Origin: Fibrella forsythiae
GTDB taxonomy: Bacteria; Bacteroidota; Bacteroidia; Cytophagales; Spirosomataceae
Assembly: GCF_017353175.1 (NCBI RefSeq)
Contig: NZ_JAFMYW010000012.1
Coordinates: 124,001 to 188,000 of the forward strand
DNA length: 64,000 nucleotides
Direction: 5' to 3'
Both the position numbers and the translations under genes were made by a program. A model generated the notes under the pieces. It was not told where the DNA came from. It saw nothing but the letters and a program-made list of their open reading frames with translations, and searched no databases. The stretch's first letter is position 1. Every line of letters starts with the position of its first letter. Positions 9,658 through 18,100 of this stretch are shown here, piece by piece.

Positions 9658-12267
9658 ATGAAAAAGCACTTCTTACTCACCCTATTACTATCAATCAGCA
9701 TCTGGAGTGGCCTGGCGGTCCAGTCGGCATACGCCCAGTTTGGCGGTCCTCCGGGCGGGGGGCCTCCCGGCTTTGGCGGTCAGGACGGTCGCAAAAAGGC
9801 CGAGTTTACCGGTGTTTCTGACGATACGCCGAAAGGTAACGGCAAAATCAGCGGCCAGCTTGTCGATTCTCTGTCGGGTAAACCGGTTGAGTTCGCGACC
9901 GTGGCCCTCATGAACATCAAAACAAACAAACCCATCGACGGTACCACATCTGACGACAAGGGCAACTTCTCGATGACCAAACTGGCACCGGGCGAGTACC
10001 GGCTGCAGTATTCATTCATCGGCTATAAAAACCTGCTGTCGCAACCGTTCACCATTGCCAAAGGCACTGATCTTAAAGTGGGTGCTGTTCGATTACCCGC
10101 CGACATACGGCTGCTGGGCGAAGTGGTCGTAACGGGTCAGGCGGCGCTGATCGAGGAAAAAGTCGACCGGCTGGTGTTCAACGCCGACAAAGACATTGCG
10201 ACCAAAGGCGGTGATGCATCGGACGTGTTGAAACGGGTGCCGATGCTTTCGGTCGATCTGGACGGGAACGTGAGCCTGCGTGGCAGCAGCAACATCCGCG
10301 TGCTGATCAACAACAAACCATCCACCATTGTAGCGTCGAGCATTGCTGATGCGTTAAAGCAGATCCCGGCCGACATGATCAAAACGGTGGAGGTGATCAC
10401 CAGCCCATCGGCCAAATACGATGCCGAAGGGGCCGCCGGGATCATCAACATTGTAACAAAAAAGAATACGCTGCACGGCCTGACACTGAACGTAGATGCC
10501 GGCGCGGGCTTACGGGCGTCGAACCTGGGCCTGAACGGATCATACCGGCAGGGGAAACTGGGCATCACGCTCGGCGGTTTTGGCCGGGCGGGCTACAACC
10601 GGGCTTCGTCTTCACTGGACCAAACTACGCTGGTAGGCACGCAGTTGCAGAAAACAAGTCAGCAGGGTACGGCTTTCGACAATCCGATCTTCGGTCAGTA
10701 TACGATGGGCTTCGATTATGAACTATCTAAAGACCAGGCGCTCTCGGCCAACATCCGCTACGGCACCCGGAACTTCATTCAGCAACAGACCCAGCTAACC
10801 AGCGCATCCATCGCCGATTCGATCCTGAGCATGACCAACCGCGATGTGAACCGGAAAGACCTGTCGAACTCAATCGACATGAACCTGGATTATGTCCGCA
10901 CGTTCAAGCCGCAGCAGGAATGGAGCATCTCTACCCAGTATAGCCGCACGGGACTGGTCAACAACTTTTCGGCCGACCTGCTGAATATGAGCAACATACT
11001 AACAGGTCGCCAGCAGAATATCAATAATAACAGGAATCAGGAGATGACGATCCAGACGGATTATCAGACGCCGATCCGGAAAAACCAGTTGCTGGAATTC
11101 GGCGGCAAAGCCATCATGCGGACCGTCGACAGCGACTACCGCTACCTGATCAGCCGGGGCGAAGGTACATTAGCCAACGATCCAACGAACCCATCAGGGG
11201 CCCTGTCGTACAATCAGAATATCGGAGCGGGCTACATTTCCTATACCTATGTAACGCCCAGCAAGTACACGTTCAAAGTGGGCACGCGCTACGAGTTCAC
11301 GGGCATTTCGGCAAAAACGGAGAACAGCACACTGGCCATTCCCAATTACAGTAACCTGGTGCCAAGCCTCAACGTATCAAAAAGCCTGAACAGCACCACT
11401 ACGTTGAAAGCGGCCTACAACCGGCGTATCCAACGGCCGGGGCTGCAACAGCTGAACCCCAACCCCAACGCGGCCAACCCGCAGATGATCTCGGTTGGTA
11501 ACCCTACGCTGAAACCAGAATTGACCGACAATGTAGAACTGAGCCTAAGCACAACCATCAAGAAGACGTACCTGAACGCCTCGCTCTTTGGCCGCCTCAC
11601 CGACAATGCCATTACGCAGATCCGGATTCCGTCGGATACACTGGCGGGGGGTATCATCACCACCTTCCAGAATATCGGTGTGCAACGTACCTACGGGGCC
11701 AATGTTTTCTTCAACGCCACGCTCACCTCGAAATGGAGCGTCAACGGTGGGCTCGATGGCTACTACGTGTACATGCAGGGCGCAACGCCGGGGGTTGATG
11801 GCCGCTCTGTCACGATCAGCAATTCGGGTGTCAGCATCGGCGGTCGGCTGATGAGCCAGTTGCAGCTCAACAAAGGCTGGAGCGCGCAGGTGTTCAGCTT
11901 CTGGCGCGGCCCGAATCCGCAACTGCAGGGTACGATGGGCAGCTTCTATATGTATTCGCTGGGCCTGCGGAAAGACATTGCCGAGAAGCGTGGCAGCATT
12001 GGCCTGGCGGCAGAAAACTTCCTGGGCAACGGCGTCACGATGCGTACCAACCTGAATTCGCCTCTGCTCTCACAGGTCAGCACCACGCACCTGTACAATG
12101 CCAACGTGAAAGTAACTTTCACTTACCGCATCGGTAAAATGACATTTGAAGAACGCCGGAAAAGCAAATCCGTCAATAACGACGACGTGAAAAGCGAAGG
12201 CGGTGAAGGTGGTGGCCAGCAAGCCGCCCCAGCCGCAGCCCCGGCCGGTGGTGGCCGCCCACGGTAA
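9658..12267 (+). CDS. outer-membrane beta-barrel protein with CarboxypepD_reg domain (OMP_b-brl_3 type)
   Basis: Outer-membrane TonB-receptor-like protein, 869 aa. The signal peptide ends near AYAQ (residues 1-27). A Gly/Pro-rich stretch (QFGGPPGGGPPGFGGQ) precedes a carboxypeptidase-regulatory domain (KISGQLVDSLSGKPVEFATV, about 62-145), a plug-like domain (ASDVLKRVPMLSVD, then NIRVLINNKPS; about 165-270), and a C-terminal barrel (about 280-830). The tail is again low-complexity (GGQQAAPAAAPAGGG). The substrate is unknown. It is divergent from the LytS/LytTR operon; this pairing is common in Bacteroidota, which suggests control by that system. The next gene, a TIM-barrel protein, follows in the same direction after a hairpin. 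Confidence 0.88.
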   Translation: MKKHFLLTLLLSISIWSGLAVQSAYAQFGGPPGGGPPGFGGQDGRKKAEFTGVSDDTPKGNGKISGQLVDSLSGKPVEFATVALMNIKTNKPIDGTTSDDKGNFSMTKLAPGEYRLQYSFIGYKNLLSQPFTIAKGTDLKVGAVRLPADIRLLGEVVVTGQAALIEEKVDRLVFNADKDIATKGGDASDVLKRVPMLSVDLDGNVSLRGSSNIRVLINNKPSTIVASSIADALKQIPADMIKTVEVITSPSAKYDAEGAAGIINIVTKKNTLHGLTLNVDAGAGLRASNLGLNGSYRQGKLGITLGGFGRAGYNRASSSLDQTTLVGTQLQKTSQQGTAFDNPIFGQYTMGFDYELSKDQALSANIRYGTRNFIQQQTQLTSASIADSILSMTNRDVNRKDLSNSIDMNLDYVRTFKPQQEWSISTQYSRTGLVNNFSADLLNMSNILTGRQQNINNNRNQEMTIQTDYQTPIRKNQLLEFGGKAIMRTVDSDYRYLISRGEGTLANDPTNPSGALSYNQNIGAGYISYTYVTPSKYTFKVGTRYEFTGISAKTENSTLAIPNYSNLVPSLNVSKSLNSTTTLKAAYNRRIQRPGLQQLNPNPNAANPQMISVGNPTLKPELTDNVELSLSTTIKKTYLNASLFGRLTDNAITQIRIPSDTLAGGIITTFQNIGVQRTYGANVFFNATLTSKWSVNGGLDGYYVYMQGATPGVDGRSVTISNSGVSIGGRLMSQLQLNKGWSAQVFSFWRGPNPQLQGTMGSFYMYSLGLRKDIAEKRGSIGLAAENFLGNGVTMRTNLNSPLLSQVSTTHLYNANVKVTFTYRIGKMTFEERRKSKSVNNDDVKSEGGEGGGQQAAPAAAPAGGGRPR

Positions 12268-12276
12268 CCAGCCTTT

Positions 12277-12308
12277 CAGGTACGTTGCTGAATGAGGTAA
12301 CGTACCTG
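12277..12308. terminator. hairpin made of two inverted copies of the iterated motif
   Basis: CAGGTACGTT at 12277-12286 and AACGTACCTG at 12299-12308 are exact reverse complements with a 12-nt loop, starting 10 bases after the stop of the outer-membrane barrel gene. The 10-bp stem could end or attenuate transcription between this gene and the next, although no T-run follows. Confidence 0.5.
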
Positions 12309-12431
12309 ATTGCGTTTCAGCTAACGCATTGCTGGCTTCGCGCTCTTCGACAGCAACAGCAACCCACTGCGCGAAGCAACTATAAGCATTATATACCCTT
12401 TCAATATCAACCTTTACCCCCCTTTACTTAC

Positions 12432-13406
12432 ATGACAACAAGACGTGACTTCCTGCGCACGGCCGGAGCCCTTACCCTGGGCTCATTAGCTCTGCCAACC
12501 TTTGCCAATGCGCCGGCCCGGCCGATTGGTATTCAGCTTTTTACCCTCTTCGGACCAATGAACGAAGACCCTAAAGGCACGCTGGCGAAAGTAGCGGGAG
12601 CCGGTTACAAAGAGATCGAATCGGCGTTCAGCCTGCGCGGTGGGTATTACGGGTACACGGCGACGGAGTTTAAAAAGATCGTGTCGGATCTGGGCATGCA
12701 CTGGCGGGCACACCATGCGGGCGGTGCTCCGTTTCGGCCTCGTCCGGCGGCTGGTGGTCCACCTCCGGGCGGCGCAGCCCCAGCGGGTTCACCCCCTGCC
12801 GGACCGCCACCTGCAGGTGCCCCCGCCCGGCCGGCCATGGATTTCTCGAAGATGCCGCCCATGCTGAACCTCCGCGACAATTACCAGCAACTGGTGGATC
12901 AGGCAGCCGAGGGTGGACTAACGTACCTGGTTTGTGCCAGCACCCCCGTGGCAACTCTTGACGAGATCAACAAGTCGATCGAGGTGTTCCAGAAAACGGG
13001 TGAAGCGTGTAAAAAGGCCGGTATCGGATTTGCCTACCACAACCACTCCACTGAATTCGACGCCGTTGACGGTGGCAAAACACCCTATGAACTGATCCTG
13101 TCGCAGACAGACAAAGAGCTGGTGAAGATGGAACTGGACCTTGCCTGGGCCACGAAAGCTGGTAAAGATCCCGTGGCGCTGTTCAACGAACAACCCGGTC
13201 GGTTCCCGCTTTGGCACGTGAAAGACATCAAGGCCGACAAGAATTCGATTACCGAAGTGGGTAACGGCATCGTGGATTTCAAACGGATCTTTGCCGCCGC
13301 TAAAGTGGCTGGTATGCAGTATTTTTTCGTGGAACAGGACATGGCACCCGGTGGCATTGAGAGCATTACCACGAGCCTCACAAACCTCCGGAGAATCCTG
13401 GCCTGA
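12432..13406 (+). CDS. TAT-exported sugar phosphate isomerase/epimerase-like TIM-barrel protein
   Basis: Xylose-isomerase-like TIM-barrel protein (AP_endonuc_2 superfamily), 324 aa. The start at 12432 is chosen because MTTRRDFLRTAGALTLGSLA is a textbook twin-arginine signal peptide; an in-frame upstream extension to 12285 reads as intergenic. The barrel has the expected acidic and His positions (CKKAGIGFAYHNHSTEF, then MELDLAWATKAG, WHVKDIK and FVEQDM). A low-complexity insertion rich in Pro, Gly and Ala lies at about residues 102-138, echoing the Gly/Pro-rich ends of the preceding outer-membrane protein. Periplasmic location and sugar-type substrate are inferred from the family. Confidence 0.87.
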   Translation: MTTRRDFLRTAGALTLGSLALPTFANAPARPIGIQLFTLFGPMNEDPKGTLAKVAGAGYKEIESAFSLRGGYYGYTATEFKKIVSDLGMHWRAHHAGGAPFRPRPAAGGPPPGGAAPAGSPPAGPPPAGAPARPAMDFSKMPPMLNLRDNYQQLVDQAAEGGLTYLVCASTPVATLDEINKSIEVFQKTGEACKKAGIGFAYHNHSTEFDAVDGGKTPYELILSQTDKELVKMELDLAWATKAGKDPVALFNEQPGRFPLWHVKDIKADKNSITEVGNGIVDFKRIFAAAKVAGMQYFFVEQDMAPGGIESITTSLTNLRRILA

Positions 13407-13713
13407 TCCCTAAACCCTGCGTGTAGCCGGCAAGAACAAGCAGGCAAAAGCCATTTAACCCGTGGTACAACGCTCAACGATCAAGTTTTGGAGCGCAATA
13501 AACGGCAGCGGTTGGCAAACGCGCTGGACTTAGCTTCGTGAGCCAGGCCCCGCGCGTTCGCCAACCCGCCTGCGTCATACAATAGGATTACGGCCCATTT
13601 TAAGTGTATCAGCGAAATTTGATTGAGAAAACGAACCGTCGTGTATGAGTTTCGGGTAATTTCCAACTCCATAGTCTCTGTACGTCCTTCTTCAACCTAT
13701 TCGACACCGGATA
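13407..13713. other. intergenic with an imperfect inverted repeat
   Basis: A 307-base gap between the TIM-barrel gene and the ATP-grasp gene. It contains an inverted repeat, GGTTGGCAAACGCGC (13510-13524) and GCGCGTTCGCCAACC (13552-13566), with 14 of 15 pairs and a 27-base loop, possibly a terminator. No gene is seen. Confidence 0.45.
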
Positions 13714-14934
13714 ATGCCCGCCCATACTCCCCTCTCCTTTCTGTGCATCGCTACATTTTTCAAAGGCGAAGCCTTTATGCGGGCCAGTAAAGCCCTTGGC
13801 CATACGGTCTATCTGCTCACCGAAGAGCGCCACCGCGACAAAGCCTGGCCACATGAGGCCATCGACGAAATTTTTTACCTTCCATCCGAAAGTAACGATA
13901 GCCAGAATCTCGACACCATGATTATAGGTCTGGCGCATACCATGCGCTCACGACACATAGACCGGGTGATTTCGCTGGATGATTTCGATGTGGAGAAAGG
14001 CGCGCTGGTTCGCGAAACGTTCCGGCTGCCGGGTATGGGGCAAACTACCGCCCGGTTCTTCCGCGATAAACTGGCCATGCGGATGCGGGCCCAGGCCGAA
14101 GGTATTCGTGTGCCCCGGTTCAGTTCGCTCTTCAATGACGAGCAGTTGACAACGTACCTGCGCGAAAGCGAAGGCCCCTGGCTCATCAAGCCACGTTCGG
14201 AAGCATCGACCACCGGTATTCGGAAGGTGCATTCGCTTGATGAAGCCTGGCAGGTGGTGCATAGTCTGGGTGATAATCGCCACCAGTTCCTGATCGAAGA
14301 GTTCAAGCCCGGCACCGTTTTCCACGTCGACTCGCTTTCGTATAACTCCAGGGCGGTGTTTACCCGGGCCAGCGAATACCTGGCCACGCCGATGGAAGTA
14401 GCGCATGGGGGTGGCGTGTTCCGCACGCAGACCCTGCCGCTCGACAGCGCGCTGGTGGCCGATCTGATGGCCATCAATGATGCTGTAATGGCAGCGTTTG
14501 GTATGCGCCATAGCGCGTCGCATTCTGAGTACATCCGGGGAAACCACGACGGCGAACTGTACTTTCTGGAAACAGCCTCGCGGGTTGGCGGGGCCCACAT
14601 CGCCGAAATGGTTGAGGCTGCATCGGGCGTGAACCTTTGGGCCGAGTGGGCCAGGCTCGAAACAGCCGCCGCGCTCAACGAAACCTACACTCCCCCCGTT
14701 GATACCGGCCGCCATGCAGGTCTGATTGCGTCGCTCGCCAATGAGGCACAACCCGACACCTCTGCCTTTACAGACCCCGAAATTGTGTGGCGTATGAACC
14801 GTGAACACCACATCGGATTCATCGTTCAGGCCGAGGCCCCGGAGCGGATACGTACCCTGCTCGACGACTACATTGTTCGCATTAAAGGAAGTGTTCACGC
14901 TTCCATGCCTGTGGCTGACAAACCAACTAATTAA
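13714..14934 (+). CDS. ATP-grasp domain enzyme (carboxylate-amine ligase-like)
   Basis: Cytoplasmic ATP-grasp protein, 406 aa. The N-terminal third is a Rossmann-like preATP-grasp domain (FLCIATFFKGEAFMRASKAL). The ATP-grasp core includes DKLAMRMRAQAEGIRVPRF (about 127-145), the phosphate/adenine-binding WLIKPRSEASTTGIRKV (about 161-177), LIEEFKPGTVFHVDSLSY (about 197-214), and a metal-binding end EYIRG then LYFLETASRVGGAHIAEMV (about 272-300). Such enzymes join a carboxylate to an amine or thiol by an acyl phosphate; the substrates cannot be told from sequence. It appears monocistronic, followed by an intrinsic terminator. Confidence 0.85.
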   Translation: MPAHTPLSFLCIATFFKGEAFMRASKALGHTVYLLTEERHRDKAWPHEAIDEIFYLPSESNDSQNLDTMIIGLAHTMRSRHIDRVISLDDFDVEKGALVRETFRLPGMGQTTARFFRDKLAMRMRAQAEGIRVPRFSSLFNDEQLTTYLRESEGPWLIKPRSEASTTGIRKVHSLDEAWQVVHSLGDNRHQFLIEEFKPGTVFHVDSLSYNSRAVFTRASEYLATPMEVAHGGGVFRTQTLPLDSALVADLMAINDAVMAAFGMRHSASHSEYIRGNHDGELYFLETASRVGGAHIAEMVEAASGVNLWAEWARLETAAALNETYTPPVDTGRHAGLIASLANEAQPDTSAFTDPEIVWRMNREHHIGFIVQAEAPERIRTLLDDYIVRIKGSVHASMPVADKPTN

Positions 14935-15056
14935 TTCAGCCAATACATACACAAAATAGTAACTATTTGCTTGCAAACGAACACATTTTGATTTTTTACA
15001 TAAAACACATTACTATTTTTATTTCATAGATTAATAGTCTGCTTTTTGCAGGTATA

Positions 15057-15097
15057 AGCGTAGCACTCCGACACAGGCGGGGGCTACGCTTTTTTTA
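15057..15097 (+). terminator. intrinsic terminator
   Basis: AGCGTAGC (15057-15064) pairs with GCTACGCT (15083-15090), followed by seven more T residues. It ends the ATP-grasp transcript about 125 bases after its stop and isolates it from the first giant surface protein gene. The AT-rich stretch before it (14935-15050) shows no gene. Confidence 0.8.
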
Positions 15098-15172
15098 TTG
15101 GCTTTACCAATGAGCAGCGGCACAAGCATATGTTGATTACGCGCCCTGATATCCAACCATTTACATCAACAT

Positions 15173-18100
15173 ATGAATATAATTTTACAAAAATACGCAA
15201 AAATACTACGCTATCATTTACCGGTACTACTACTCTGTTTACTTGCAGGAGCGGCTTCCGCTCAGATTTCTGGCACGGTTTTTAGAGACTTCAACGCCTC
15301 GGGAACCCGCGAAACGCCCGGTGAAATTGGGGTGAGCGGCGTTACGATTACCATCACTGGCGCAAACGGGGTTATCAATACGGCAACTTCCAGCACGGTC
15401 ACGGCCAGCCTGGGTACCTATAGCATCACGCCAACCGGAACGGCCCCGTATCGGGTCCAGTTCTCGAACCTGCCACCTGGCTATTTCAGCGGCCCTGTCA
15501 GCAGCGGCAGCGGTTCGGCCATCCAGTTTGTGGCCACGGCTACAGCTACCAACATCAACCTCGGCATTAATTATCCGGCCGATTATAGTCAGGCGAACCC
15601 CTACTACCTGGTGCCCTGCTACGTAAATGGCGACCCCTCCAGCACAACGGGCAACTCGGGTTCGCAGGGTGTGCTGGTGGCTCTTCCGTATAGCAGCACG
15701 GGCAATGCACCCGCCGAGTTTGCCATCTCGCTGAACAATCAGATTGGTACCGTTTTCGGCATTGCCTACCAGCGTGTGGTCAAACATGCGTATACGGCCG
15801 CGTTTGTTAAACGCCATTCCGGGCTGGGGCCGGGCGGGGCGGGTGCCATCTACCTGACCAGACCGACCAATGCAGCCTTCACCTCGTTTACGTCGACGGT
15901 GTTTACCACCCTGCCCATGGCCGTTACGGTAGCCACAAATAGCGCGCGATCGCTTCCGGGCAGCACAACGGCACTGAATCAGGATCCATCGGTTTTTGGT
16001 CAGGTGGGGAAAACCGGCCTGGGTGATCTTGAAATCTCGGAAGACGGCTCGCAGCTCTACGCCGTAAACCTGTCGGATCAGAAACTCTACCGGATTCCGA
16101 TCAACAACCCCACATCGGCCAACCCAACGGCCAATACCGCCGGCATTACCAGCTTCAGCATCACGGGGTCATCATCAGTTTGCCGAACGGGCAGTACGTT
16201 TCGGCCTTTTGCCCTGAAAGGCTACCGCGACAAGATGTATATCGGGGGCGTTTGTACCAATGAAAGCGTTCCTACGTCAACGACGATCAACTTCGGGTCG
16301 GGATCGATAGGGGGCAATTTATACACCCGCGATACGACCGGCATGAAGGCCGTAGTCTACGAATTTGACCCGGCTACCAATGCCTTCACGTCAGTACTGG
16401 CATTTCCGCTGACCTATAAAAAAGGAGCAACCAACAACGACAAAACAGGCGTTGACCGGGCTACCTACTGGCTCCCCTGGACCGACGTGGTGCCCGGTAG
16501 TACAACTGTTCCATCGCGCTTTGCCCGGGCCGATCTGCCCAATGCAACGTACCCACAGCCCTGGCTAACAGGTATTGAGTTCGACGTTGACGGAGCCATG
16601 ATCCTGAGCATTCGCGATCGGACCGGCGATCAGTTCGGCAACAATAACTACGGCCCCGCCAACACCACGCTGTACCGGGTTATTGCGCCCGGCGACATTC
16701 TGCGGGCGGGTAAGTGCAGCCCAACCGCTACACAGTGGACGATGGAATCGAACGCGACGGTGTGCGGTGTAACGTCGCTGAGTGGGGCGGGTAACGGTCA
16801 GGGGTTTGGTAACGGTGAATATTATTACAGCGACGCCATTTCTCAGCCTAACACAACTTCTCCTTTTCATACGGAAATGAGTGAAGGGGCGCTGGCCCTG
16901 CTGATGGGCAGCGGCGATGTCTCGTCGATCGTTATTGACCCAACTGACCAGATCGACGCGGGCGGGATTCGGCGCTTCAGGAATTCCGACGGCTCATCCA
17001 GCCCGGCCACCAGCGTTCAGGTTTACCAGAGTACCGACGTAGCAACGTACGGAAAAGCCAATGGCCTGGGCGACATTGAGTTATTATTCGACCCGGCACC
17101 AATCGAAATTGGGAACCGCGTCTGGAACGACCTCAACAAAGACGGCATTCAGGATCCGGGCGAGACCAATTATGCGGCTGTTTCGGGTTTAACGGTGCAA
17201 CTACTTCAGGGAGCCACCGTCATTGGCACCACAACCGTTTCGGCCACGGGTACGTACCTGTTCAGCAGTGCAGCCATACCGGCCATTCTGCCCAATACGG
17301 CGTACCAGGTCAGGCTGGTGATTCCAACCAGTACGTCGCTGCTTGTCACGTCTACAACAACAGGTGCCAATGCCTCGATCGATTCAGATGCCAGTGCTAC
17401 GGGCGTTATCTCGCTGACAACCGGTGATTACGGCGAGAATAACCATACCTACGACATTGGTGTGTTCGTCTGTACAACGCCGACCGGCACCACCTCGTTT
17501 ACCAACGCAACCTGCTTCAATGGTGTTGCCCAGCCAATTGCCCGCATTGCTGTCACGGGCATTACCAACGCCACACAGGCCAATATTTCGCCCGGAAGTA
17601 CCTACACGCTGGCAGCTGGCTTCAATGACCCGACCAACCAGACGGTGACCGGTGCCGCCGTGTCCTTCTCCGGATTGTCGGGTGGAACAACCTATACCGT
17701 TCGGCTCTTCAACGGGGCTACAAACTGCTTTCAGGATTATGTAATTACCATACCGGCGGTTACCTGCTGCGGTATTTCGCTGACCAACGTTGCGGCGGGT
17801 GCCTGCAACACAACCACTAACCAGTTCAACACGACGGGTATCGTTCGGTTGAGCAACGTACCTGCCGCAGGTACGTTGTCGGTGAGCAACGGCACCTACA
17901 CCCAGACGTTTGCCGTCACCACGTCGACAACGGCGGTATCGTTCACGTTCGTGGCCGAGTCGGATGGTATATCACGAACAATCTCGACCTCACTGGCCAG
18001 TTGCGGAACGGCTTCGACAACGGTGGCCAGTCCGGCGGCCTGTTTTGTCGCCTGCGCCTCCAGTTGCAGCACCATTGCCGTCGCCCGGTATACATCGACG

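Noticed and set aside
13948-14976. Minus-strand ORFs of 267 and 342 aa opposite the ATP-grasp gene
   Set aside because: The plus-strand ATP-grasp protein has clear motifs; the antisense frames show none.
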